Source: CAYZJB01 sp964602985
GTDB taxonomy: Bacteria; CLD3; SB21
Assembly: GCA_964602985.1 (NCBI GenBank)
Contig: CAZRTJ010000016.1
Coordinates: 1 to 64,000, forward strand
Length of the DNA stretch: 64,000 bases
Reading direction: 5' to 3'
Shown: piece after piece, positions 8,879 to 16,349 of the stretch
How the letters are laid out: every line of letters starts with the position of its first letter
Numbering within the stretch: the stretch's first letter is position 1
Translations under genes and position numbers: made by a program
Notes under the pieces: generated by a model
The model's input: only the letters and a program-made list of their open reading frames with translations
The model's database searches: none
Told to the model about the DNA's origin: nothing

Positions 8879-9721
8879 TCACACTTCTTCATTCACCGTG
8901 AGATTGTTTTGAGTGACAAACGTGTCCCAATTGATCAGCGACACATTGACGCCATTCAGAAAGAACACGCCGGCAATACTCTGCGACGCACCGCTTCCCG
9001 TCGCAGACTTGATGTCTCTGCGGAAAACGGCGTTCTTCTGCTCGATTCGATCGACCAGCAAACACATGTCCAGTCCTTTGTGAGAGACGAGCAGAAAGGC
9101 CGCTGTCTCCGTCACCTCGGTGTCCTCGGCTCCAAAGTACTTGCGAATGTCCAGCACGGAAAAGATCTGTCCCCGCACATTCGTGATGCCCAACACAAAA
9201 TCCGGCGTACAGGGAACCGGGGTGATTTCAGAGACATCCCGTATCTCTACCACATGCTTGGTCTCCAACGCCAGCGACTCGCTTCCGAGTTGGAAGACGA
9301 TGAGATCGACGCGATCGGCCGTTTCTTCCTGCATGAGCGCATGCGCCAGATCGTCTGCCCGGCGGCGCAGGATCTGCGTGATATCCTGCAGGGCTCCGTT
9401 GCGCTGATTGGCGAGCTGACGATGCGCTTCCACCCACGTGCCGCCGATTTCAGGTTCCAGAGCCTTGTAAAAAGGACATTCGTTTAAACAGATCGAGATC
9501 TTCTCTTCGAAGGTGCCCATGTCTTCGCCAAAACAAAACGTGTGATCGTACAAGTAGCATCGTCGTCCGTGATGGTTCTTGGCGGCTTCGCAAGTGTCTT
9601 CCTGACCGCAGTTGATCACTTCCCAGCAGTTGGATGAACGCGGGACATAGTCCGGACGGACGGTTTGGATGATTTCCTGGAGTCGTTGTTGTGCGGTCCG
9701 CAAATCCTTCTTCTTCGCCAT
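8879..9721 (-). CDS. CheW-like coupling protein with N-terminal Cys-rich module
   Basis: A 280-residue protein. The N-terminal ~90 residues carry seven cysteines (C32, C38, C44, C55, C63, C78, C82) in the order NCWEVINCG, RRCYLYDHTFCFG and ICLNECPFYK. This resembles the Cys/Trp modules found in some prokaryotic signalling proteins, likely a metal- or redox-binding unit. Residues ~125-275 are a CheW domain (LIVFQLGSESLALETKHVVE; FVLGITNVRGQIFSVLDI) that would couple receptors to CheA. It is one of two CheW proteins in the operon, lying between cheR (3-base gap) and a receptor gene. A redox-sensitive adaptor is a reasonable hypothesis, not shown. Confidence 0.88.
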   Translation of the reverse strand: MAKKKDLRTAQQRLQEIIQTVRPDYVPRSSNCWEVINCGQEDTCEAAKNHHGRRCYLYDHTFCFGEDMGTFEEKISICLNECPFYKALEPEIGGTWVEAHRQLANQRNGALQDITQILRRRADDLAHALMQEETADRVDLIVFQLGSESLALETKHVVEIRDVSEITPVPCTPDFVLGITNVRGQIFSVLDIRKYFGAEDTEVTETAAFLLVSHKGLDMCLLVDRIEQKNAVFRRDIKSATGSGASQSIAGVFFLNGVNVSLINWDTFVTQNNLTVNEEV

Positions 9722-9724
9722 GAA

Positions 9725-11362
9725 TCATCGCTCCCACATGTGACACATCATCTTCAGTTCGCGCGCGCTCAGATCATCGAGCACGCCCACGCGCTCGTCA
9801 TCGGCCTTCTTCTTCAGAATGCGGAGTGTTTCCCGAATATACTTCCTGCCGCTGGCCATGTCGCCGCGCTTAAAGTAGTTCACAGCCAACTCGTAATAGC
9901 CGATGGCAAATTCCAGATCAATGTAGATCGCCTTCTTCAGAAAACGAATCGACTCGTCAAAGCTGTTTTCCTCTTTCAAAATCAAACCGAGAAGATAGTA
10001 CGCCTCGATCAGCAATGAATCCTTTTCGATCGCCCGGCGACAGTATTCGATGGCGCGCTGAACGTCATTGAGATTGGCATACACGTGGCCCAGCATGTAC
10101 AGCGCCCGGCCATTCCCCGGGCTTTGAACGACTACCCGATCAAACATCTCAGACGCCTTTTGAAATTCGCGGCATTGGAACGCCTTGATCCCTTGATCGA
10201 ACAGTTCCGACTCCGTCAACTCTTCTCTTCGCTCTTTCTCGACTTCCGTCTTCTTGCCGTATTGCCGGCCCAGTTCTTCGGTTCTCTTGGCTAACTTCTC
10301 TCGCAGTTCCTGCCTTTCCTTGTCCGACTTGCGCGAGATCCCCGGCTCCTCACGCGTCAGGCGTGTGATGTGCTTCGTCAGGTTCTCCAGCGGTGGCGTC
10401 ACCTGAATCGTCTCGGGAACGGTTCGCGGGTACTCCTGTCGAATTCGGATACCGGTTCGGGACTTTCGATCGCGCGAGGCGCTGGAGTCCTTTCGGTAAA
10501 TAACGGAATCAGGATAAATTTCCGTCTCGTATTCGTCGTAGATCAGCGAGCTGGGTTCCGCATGACCCACGGCGAGATAGGACTTCTCCTTCAGGGCACG
10601 GTGAAAGCGATCGATGACCTTGATGGTCGTTTCCGTCTCAAAATAAATCGTGACGTTCCGGCAAAATACCAGGTCCAGATCGTGCGTGCCATTGGCCGAG
10701 GACGGATAGCATTCATCCACCAGATTCAGATAGTCAAACTGTACCATCGATCGGATTTCAGGATCCAGGATGTACAAACCCTCTCCCTTTTCGAAATACC
10801 GCTCCTTGTACCAGTCCGGTATGGAACGAAGAGACCACGGCCGATACACGCCCTCCCGTGCATATTGCAGGGAATTGATATTAATGTCCGATGCCAGAAT
10901 GAAAATATTCCATTCGCGCAGTTTGGGCAGTAAGTGATGCAGGACCATGGCCACGGAGTATGGCTCCTCTCCCGTCGAGCAACCGGCGCTCCAGATGCGG
11001 ACGGTGCGATCGTGCTGATGGGCCTTGATCAGTCGCGGCAGGATTTCCCGTTCAATGACGTCAAAATGGCGAAAGAAATACGTCTCTCCGACCGTCAGGA
11101 AAGACACCAATGTTTTCAGCAGCACGGATTGGCCCTGGCTCTCCGACAGCGCGCGGTAATAGTCGCGCAGAGACTTCATCGACGAGTAGTGAAACGCTTT
11201 CAGAATCCCGGTTTTCAAGTCGTTGCGGCGGCGCTCGTTAAAGAACAAGCCCGTTCGCTGACGAATCAGACTTCGGAATTCCTGAAAGTCATGCTCATCG
11301 AACTCCGTCTCCAGTGCAACGGTGCGGCCTTCCCGTCGCTGTTGTGACAATGGACTAAGCAT
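9725..11362 (-). CDS. cheR: CheR receptor methyltransferase with C-terminal TPR repeats
   Basis: A 545-residue protein that methylates receptor glutamates using S-adenosylmethionine. An all-helical CheR N-domain (about 20-85) precedes the methyltransferase domain, with the SAM motif IWSAGCSTGEEPYS near 125 and LVFCRNVTIYF near 230. A charged linker follows (about 300-390), then three or four TPR units (FDQGIKAFQCREFQKASEMF; GRALYMLGHVYANL; AYYLLGLILKEENSFDESI). TPR-tailed CheR proteins occur in Frz and other alternative systems, where the TPRs regulate methylation. The start overlaps the end of cheW by 8 bases and has GAGAAGG upstream. Confidence 0.95.
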   Translation of the reverse strand: MLSPLSQQRREGRTVALETEFDEHDFQEFRSLIRQRTGLFFNERRRNDLKTGILKAFHYSSMKSLRDYYRALSESQGQSVLLKTLVSFLTVGETYFFRHFDVIEREILPRLIKAHQHDRTVRIWSAGCSTGEEPYSVAMVLHHLLPKLREWNIFILASDININSLQYAREGVYRPWSLRSIPDWYKERYFEKGEGLYILDPEIRSMVQFDYLNLVDECYPSSANGTHDLDLVFCRNVTIYFETETTIKVIDRFHRALKEKSYLAVGHAEPSSLIYDEYETEIYPDSVIYRKDSSASRDRKSRTGIRIRQEYPRTVPETIQVTPPLENLTKHITRLTREEPGISRKSDKERQELREKLAKRTEELGRQYGKKTEVEKERREELTESELFDQGIKAFQCREFQKASEMFDRVVVQSPGNGRALYMLGHVYANLNDVQRAIEYCRRAIEKDSLLIEAYYLLGLILKEENSFDESIRFLKKAIYIDLEFAIGYYELAVNYFKRGDMASGRKYIRETLRILKKKADDERVGVLDDLSARELKMMCHMWER

Positions 11363-11828
11363 GCAGCTTGGCCTTCTCGAGTTCTGTCGTTTCGGCGGAC
11401 GTCAACAACCGGTCGATGTCGACAATGACCATAACCGCGTTGCCGCGTGACAGCGTGCCTCGAATGTACTTGCGATCCAAAACCACGTCCTCGTGAAGGT
11501 TCGCGGAAACACTCTTGGTTTCGACAGAAAAAATCTCCACGACGCGTTCCACCAGCAAAATCACACTCAACGAGCGTATGCGCAGAACCAACATCCGACA
11601 ATCCAACGTCAACGCCGTCAGTGCGCCGCCTGCACGAGAAGAGAAGTCAATCACCGGCATCCACTCCCCTCGCACATTCACCACGCCCCGCACAAACGAC
11701 GGCAACTCGGATACGACTTGGAATTCTGCAATTCGCAACACCTCACGCACGCTGCTCAGATCGATGCCGTAGTCCTTCCCCTGCGACAGGAAGTGCAATA
11801 GCCGAATGGTTTCCATCTTGTCTTTCAT
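11355..11828 (-). CDS. cheW: CheW coupling protein
   Basis: A 157-residue, single-domain CheW that joins receptors to CheA. Conserved core segments are YGIDLSSVREVLR, FVRGVVNVRGEWMPVIDF and SVILLVERVVEIF. It overlaps the DUF2064 gene upstream by ATGA and cheR downstream by 8 bases, so it is translated as part of the same message. It is plain compared with the Cys-rich CheW three kilobases further on. Confidence 0.93.
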   Translation of the reverse strand: MKDKMETIRLLHFLSQGKDYGIDLSSVREVLRIAEFQVVSELPSFVRGVVNVRGEWMPVIDFSSRAGGALTALTLDCRMLVLRIRSLSVILLVERVVEIFSVETKSVSANLHEDVVLDRKYIRGTLSRGNAVMVIVDIDRLLTSAETTELEKAKLHA

Positions 11829-12526
11829 GACTCACCCGGCGCCGCAAATTCCGGACGTTGTTCAAGTCTCCGCAGGAACGCTTCCGTTCGGGACGCGATT
11901 CCGCGACCATCGAAAATTTCCGCCCGACAACGCCGGAGCGCTTGCGGATCGTCCACGTCGTACCAAGTCGGCAAAACCGCCACTCGTTGCCCGCTCAGTC
12001 GCTGCATGGTCTGTGTATAAACGATCGACGTGCTCCACGAGATGTTTGCAAAACAACCCTCCACAAGCCGCGAACTCCCCAACAGGTAATACCCACCGTC
12101 TTCCGTCGGTCCGATCACGACCTCATGCGATTGCAATTTGTCGAATGCCGTCACGACATACTCGTCCGGCAACGTCGGGTGATCGCTCCCGATCACGACC
12201 GCCTGCTCGTATCCGGAGTCAAACGCCGCTTCAAAAGCATGCCGCATGCGCTCGCCCAAATCCGCTCCCACCTGTTCGTGATATGTGACGGCCACTGGCG
12301 ATGGCATGCCCGCCATCAACTGGCGAAAATACGCTTCCCCTCCCGCCGGCGAAAAACAAATTCGGACATCCGCGCGCGTCGTCAGCCTGGTGTACTGACG
12401 CAAGCCGTCTTCCAAAAAACACGCATAGATGTCCGCCGCCTCTTCTGGGGTCAATGCCGGCCGCAACCGCGTCTTGACCTGTCCGGGAACCGGCGCTTTG
12501 ACAAACACCAACAGCGCTCGTTTCAC
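11825..12526 (-). CDS. DUF2064/TIGR04282 family nucleotidyl- or glycosyltransferase-like protein
   Basis: A 233-residue soluble protein with a GT-A/nucleotidyltransferase-like fold. Family landmarks are the N-terminal VFVKAPVPGQVKTRL, the metal-binding-like VIGSDHPTLP and the segment VIGPTEDGGYYLLG. The real reaction of this family is not established; a sugar or nucleotide transfer is assumed. It is sandwiched by ATGA overlaps between the GGGPS homologue and cheW, so it is co-translated with both. The link may be modification of a prenyl-glycerol lipid or simple operon packing. Confidence 0.82.
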   Translation of the reverse strand: MKRALLVFVKAPVPGQVKTRLRPALTPEEAADIYACFLEDGLRQYTRLTTRADVRICFSPAGGEAYFRQLMAGMPSPVAVTYHEQVGADLGERMRHAFEAAFDSGYEQAVVIGSDHPTLPDEYVVTAFDKLQSHEVVIGPTEDGGYYLLGSSRLVEGCFANISWSTSIVYTQTMQRLSGQRVAVLPTWYDVDDPQALRRCRAEIFDGRGIASRTEAFLRRLEQRPEFAAPGES

Positions 12527-13305
12527 GGCTGCACTTTCCGTTTGGATTGGATCTCCATGTGAGTTTGTTTCCAGTGAACCGCGTCCGAGAATTCCTTGAT
12601 CAACGACCAGTCTGTAGCCTTCTCCAATACATTCCCTGTGACCACAAAGGACGCACCGGCTTCCACTTTCTTTCGCGCCTCGTCCGGCTTGCGAATGCCC
12701 CCTCCGACAATCACGGGTATTTGAACGTATCCTGTAACCGCTTCCACCATTTCATCCGGGACAGACTCCAGTGCGCCGCTTCCCGCTTCCAAATAAATCA
12801 GCTTCATGCCGAGATATTCACCCGCCATCGCGTGCGCCACAGCGATATCGTGTTTGTCCCGCGGAATCGGCCGGGTATTGCTCATGAACTCCGCCGCAGT
12901 GGTCCGACCCGATTCGATCAACATGTACCCGGTGGAAATGGCCTCCAGCCCCATTTTGCGAACGATCGGCGCTCCGAGGACCTGCGTGCCGATGAGGAAT
13001 TCCGGATTGCGACCGCTGATGAGTGACAAAAACAAAACCGCATCCGCCCACTCCGACAACTGAATCGTACTACCCGGAAAGAGAATCACCGGGATGTTGT
13101 ACCGTTCCTTGATGTTCTTGATGGTGGAATTGAACCGCGACGATATCAGCAGACTGCTTCCGATCAACAGCCCATCGACGCCCGCTTCCACGCACGCCGC
13201 GGCCAGATCCATCGTGGCCGACTCGTCGAGCTTGTCCGGATCGATCAGGACGAAATAGCCGGCTCCCTTTCGATCCCGCACATCTACGAGAGAATCGTAA
13301 ATCAT
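12523..13305 (-). CDS. Geranylgeranylglyceryl/heptaprenylglyceryl phosphate synthase family
   Basis: A 260-residue TIM-barrel prenyltransferase of the GGGPS/PcrB family. The family transfers a prenyl chain from its diphosphate to sn-glycerol-1-phosphate, the first step of archaeal ether lipids; bacterial members are known in Bacteroidetes and, as PcrB, in Bacillus. Motifs visible are FVLIDPDKL near residue 20, YLEAGSGA near 172, VGGGIRKPDEAR near 202 and FVVTGN near 220, matching the glycerol-phosphate-binding loops. ATGA overlaps bind it to the receptor gene upstream and the DUF2064 gene downstream. Chain length and product cannot be told from the sequence. Confidence 0.9.
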   Translation of the reverse strand: MIYDSLVDVRDRKGAGYFVLIDPDKLDESATMDLAAACVEAGVDGLLIGSSLLISSRFNSTIKNIKERYNIPVILFPGSTIQLSEWADAVLFLSLISGRNPEFLIGTQVLGAPIVRKMGLEAISTGYMLIESGRTTAAEFMSNTRPIPRDKHDIAVAHAMAGEYLGMKLIYLEAGSGALESVPDEMVEAVTGYVQIPVIVGGGIRKPDEARKKVEAGASFVVTGNVLEKATDWSLIKEFSDAVHWKQTHMEIQSKRKVQP

Positions 13306-14906
13306 ATCTCCCCTTTGTTGTGCCCATTGGAGTTCAACTTGAAACGTCCAATGAGCGAATTCAGTAATCTGGTCTGCTGTACGAGCGCCTCCGTCGCATC
13401 GTCGATCGTCCTGACACCGGATGCCGTTTCCTTGGTGATCGTCGCGATGTTCTCGATGTTCTTCGAAATTTCTTCCGCGGTATGACTCTGCTGCTGTGCA
13501 GAGACCGAAATATTGGTGATCATCTCCATGACTTTGTTGTTGGCCTCGAGGATTTCGTTGAGCGCCTCGGCAGTCTTATCTCCGAGCACTTTGCCTCGTT
13601 CGACCTCGTGCGTCCCACGCTCCATCGCTCGTATCGCATTGGCGGTCGCATGCTGGATGGACTCGATCATCTGCGAAATTTCCGTCGTCGACTGCGTCGT
13701 CCGTTCCGCCAGCTTTTTTACTTCCTCTGCCACGACCGCAAATCCTTTGCCGTATTCACCGGCCGATGCGGCTTCGATGGACGCATTGAGCGAAAGCAAA
13801 TTAATCTGATCCGTCACGTCATTGATGACCTCGACCACGCGTCCGATCTGCGCCACTGTTTTGCCCAGCGCAAGAATCGTGGTGGCCGACTCGCTTACAA
13901 CCGACGCGATTTGATCCATCCCCTTGACCGTATCCGTCACCACATGCCTTCCCCTGCCGACGGCTTCATGCGCCTGACGGGATAGTTTCACCGCATCGTT
14001 CGTATTGGACGACGTTTGCAGAATCGTCGCTGACATTTCCTCCGACGCCACCGCAACAAGAGTCGATTGATTGGCCTGACGCTCCGAGCCTGCGGCAAGC
14101 TCAGACGTATTTTCGTTGATGCGCGCCGCGTTGCCGGCGATCTGCGAAGACGCCTGCGCGAGTTGAACGATCATCTCACGCATCTTTTCGATGAATTCGT
14201 TGAATGCCCTGGCCAGGGTCCCGATTTCGTCCTCGCTCACATAGTCAATTCGTTTGGATAAGTCTCCTTCACCCTGAGCGATATCGCGCAGACGCTCCAC
14301 GACATTTTGGATCGGACGAACCATGAAATTCGAAAACAACAACGCCGCGCCCAATCCGATGATCAGCGCGACCACGAAGATCATCGCAGAGAACACGATC
14401 TGAGATTGAAATTCCGCCTCAATCGCATCCGTCGAGACCCCCATCACCAAATGACCGACCTCGGTGCCCGTCGAATTCAAGACAGGATGAACCACGCAGG
14501 TCATGGAGAAGTCCTCAAAGCTGAGCACCGGATCTCCATAATCTTTCAGTTCCTGCACGTACAACGGTACGACTTCCAAAACCGCGTCGCGTTCTTCTTC
14601 GATTCGGAAGTAATCCGTGAAGACGTTGCCATCCACATCGTAGACCACGATGAACTCGGTCACGTCGTGCAACGGGACGAACACATCGTTGACAGAAGCT
14701 TTGTCGCCAAAGTCCAGGCCGGAACCCACGCCCTGGGCGGTGATCGCGGCCTGACGTTCGAGATAGGTGGCCTGAGCGTCCAAGGCATTGTTGTACAGTC
14801 GTACTGTGAAAATCCCCGTGACCGACACCGTGAACAAAGCCGAGAAGAGACCGATCCCCATCATGAGCTTCGTTCGGAGACTGCGGTTTTGTATCCACTC
14901 TTTCAT
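13302..14906 (-). CDS. Methyl-accepting chemoreceptor with periplasmic sensor and HAMP
   Basis: A 534-residue transmembrane receptor. The first membrane helix is at about 13-36, a ~130-residue periplasmic sensor follows (sCache-like, with the FIVVYDVDGNVF and VLSFEDFSM strands), and the second helix is at about 168-193. HAMP follows with MVRPIQNVVERL and SEDEIGTLARAFNEF. The signalling coiled coil has its tip at VTDQINLLSLNASIEA and GEYGKGFAVVAEEVKKLAE. The ligand is unknown. It is the second of two receptors in the operon and overlaps the GGGPS gene by ATGA. Confidence 0.93.
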   Translation of the reverse strand: MKEWIQNRSLRTKLMMGIGLFSALFTVSVTGIFTVRLYNNALDAQATYLERQAAITAQGVGSGLDFGDKASVNDVFVPLHDVTEFIVVYDVDGNVFTDYFRIEEERDAVLEVVPLYVQELKDYGDPVLSFEDFSMTCVVHPVLNSTGTEVGHLVMGVSTDAIEAEFQSQIVFSAMIFVVALIIGLGAALLFSNFMVRPIQNVVERLRDIAQGEGDLSKRIDYVSEDEIGTLARAFNEFIEKMREMIVQLAQASSQIAGNAARINENTSELAAGSERQANQSTLVAVASEEMSATILQTSSNTNDAVKLSRQAHEAVGRGRHVVTDTVKGMDQIASVVSESATTILALGKTVAQIGRVVEVINDVTDQINLLSLNASIEAASAGEYGKGFAVVAEEVKKLAERTTQSTTEISQMIESIQHATANAIRAMERGTHEVERGKVLGDKTAEALNEILEANNKVMEMITNISVSAQQQSHTAEEISKNIENIATITKETASGVRTIDDATEALVQQTRLLNSLIGRFKLNSNGHNKGEI

Positions 14907-14921
14907 GTCAACTCCCGAAAG

Positions 14922-15656
14922 TTACTGGCGGATGACAGAATCCAAATAAGCAGCGGCTTCACGGATGCCGATTCTCGGAACAGGTCCGTCGCCCAGCCAT
15001 TCCTGGTTGATCAGATTTCTTTCGATCTCACTCTGCTTCATCAGAAGCCGATCGGCCACCTCTTCGCGTCGCATGGCCTCCAGGGGAGGCACGATGGGCG
15101 CTGAGAGCACGAGTCTGGGTCGTCGCGTCACCTGCGCCACATTCGAGGCGGCCTGCATCTCCGTCGGCTCTGCTGATCCGTCGACCTCGCGACCGCCGGA
15201 AAGCAGGATCTGGATACCCGCCAACGCCACCAGCACGATCGAGGTAACCGATACCCAGGCATGCATCTGCTTTTCCTTGCGGATTTTCTCGATAACGGCT
15301 TGATCCAGTTCCGATCGATCCTCCGCTTCGGATGTTTCCGGGATTGCACCAATCGAAGACAGCACTTCTTCGCTGACCTCCGCTTGATCGTCGCGATTGA
15401 CGTAGTCGATCTTCTCGAGGATCCGGTCAAACTCCTCCAAAACCGCGGTGGGATCGAGACCGATCTGCGACGCGTACGTGCGCAGATAGCCTTTGACGTA
15501 CACATCGGCCGCAAACGAGAAATCTCCCTCCTCCAGGCGCGTCAGGTACTCCTGATTCATACGCGTCACCAGAGCGATCGATTGCAAAGACACACCCTGC
15601 GATTCCCGAAATCGTTTGAGCTGCGCTGCGAATTCCTGAAAATACTCTTCACTCAT
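14922..15656 (-). CDS. RodZ-like membrane-anchored helix-turn-helix protein
   Basis: A 244-residue protein. Residues 5-75 form the HTH_25/Xre-like domain found in RodZ (FAAQLKRFRESQGVSLQSIA; YLTRLEEGDF; VKGYLRTYASQIGLDP). An acidic linker precedes one membrane helix at about 132-153. The ~90-residue outer part does not resemble the usual RodZ C-terminal domain. RodZ links MreB to the envelope in cell-shape control; here the role could instead be polarity or regulation. It overlaps maf by ATGA and precedes a receptor gene by 15 bases. Confidence 0.8.
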   Translation of the reverse strand: MSEEYFQEFAAQLKRFRESQGVSLQSIALVTRMNQEYLTRLEEGDFSFAADVYVKGYLRTYASQIGLDPTAVLEEFDRILEKIDYVNRDDQAEVSEEVLSSIGAIPETSEAEDRSELDQAVIEKIRKEKQMHAWVSVTSIVLVALAGIQILLSGGREVDGSAEPTEMQAASNVAQVTRRPRLVLSAPIVPPLEAMRREEVADRLLMKQSEIERNLINQEWLGDGPVPRIGIREAAAYLDSVIRQ

Positions 15657-16246
15657 GACGTCACCAAGTCTTCCATTTCACGAAAGACACTCGCGATCGG
15701 CAACCCAACTACGTTGTAGAAGTCGCCTTCCAAATAGTCGCAAAAAACAGCGCTCACATCCTGAATGCCGTATGACCCCGCTTTGTCGAAGCAGGTTCCG
15801 GTTTCAATGTACGCGTCGATCTCATCGTCACGCAATGGTCGAAATCGCACCCGGGTGCGTTCCACCCTGGATCGTTCGCGACGCGCGTTCTTCTGCACGA
15901 TCGCGAAACCGGTAAACACCTCGTGCATGCGGCCGCTGAGAAAGTGCAGCATCTCCCGGGCTTCCGCGGGCGACTCTGGCTTACCCAGCACCTTTCCGTC
16001 CAATGCGACGATCGTATCTGCCGCCAGCACCAGCGAATTCCCATAATCTTCCGCCACATCGAGCGCCTTTTCTCTGGCTAATGTCACGGCTTGTGCCTCC
16101 GGCGGTTCGCCGTTGAACGTCTCCTGAACGCGACTGGGTACGATTTTGAAATCAAACCCAACTTGCGACAGAATCTGTGCCCGTCGGGCGGAGGCGGAGG
16201 CCAGAATAATTTGTCCGAATTTTGCACACAATCGATTCGTTGGCAT
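15653..16246 (-). CDS. maf: Maf family nucleoside triphosphate pyrophosphatase
   Basis: A 197-residue house-cleaning enzyme that hydrolyses modified or non-canonical nucleotides (dTTP/UTP or m7GTP in studied members). The phosphate-binding ILASASARRAQIL stands near the N-terminus, followed by VLAADTIVALDGKVLGKP and CFDKAGSYGIQ, all typical Maf motifs. It is the first gene after a good promoter, so it leads the 14-gene run into the chemosensory genes. The stop overlaps the rodZ-like start (ATGA). Confidence 0.92.
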   Translation of the reverse strand: MPTNRLCAKFGQIILASASARRAQILSQVGFDFKIVPSRVQETFNGEPPEAQAVTLAREKALDVAEDYGNSLVLAADTIVALDGKVLGKPESPAEAREMLHFLSGRMHEVFTGFAIVQKNARRERSRVERTRVRFRPLRDDEIDAYIETGTCFDKAGSYGIQDVSAVFCDYLEGDFYNVVGLPIASVFREMEDLVTS

Positions 16247-16275
16247 GTCTGACCGGTCAAGGCGAGTTATAAAAA

Positions 16276-16304
16276 ATATAGTCGAACCGTGAAGTACTTA
16301 CAAG
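16276..16304 (-). promoter_or_regulatory. Promoter of the maf-chemosensory operon
   Basis: On the minus strand TTGTAA (16304-16299) and TATATT (16281-16276) are 17 bases apart. The expected transcription start is near 16269, 23 bases before the maf ATG. It is the only clear promoter I see before the long minus-strand run. Confidence 0.6.
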
Positions 16305-16349
16305 CCTTTTGTCACTGTAAGTTGTTGTAAAACTACAGGATGGTGCGTC

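Noticed and set aside
16310..16335. Hairpin CTGTAAGTT/AACTACAG after pccB as terminator
   Set aside because: Stem is bulged and AT-rich and no T-run follows on the minus strand.
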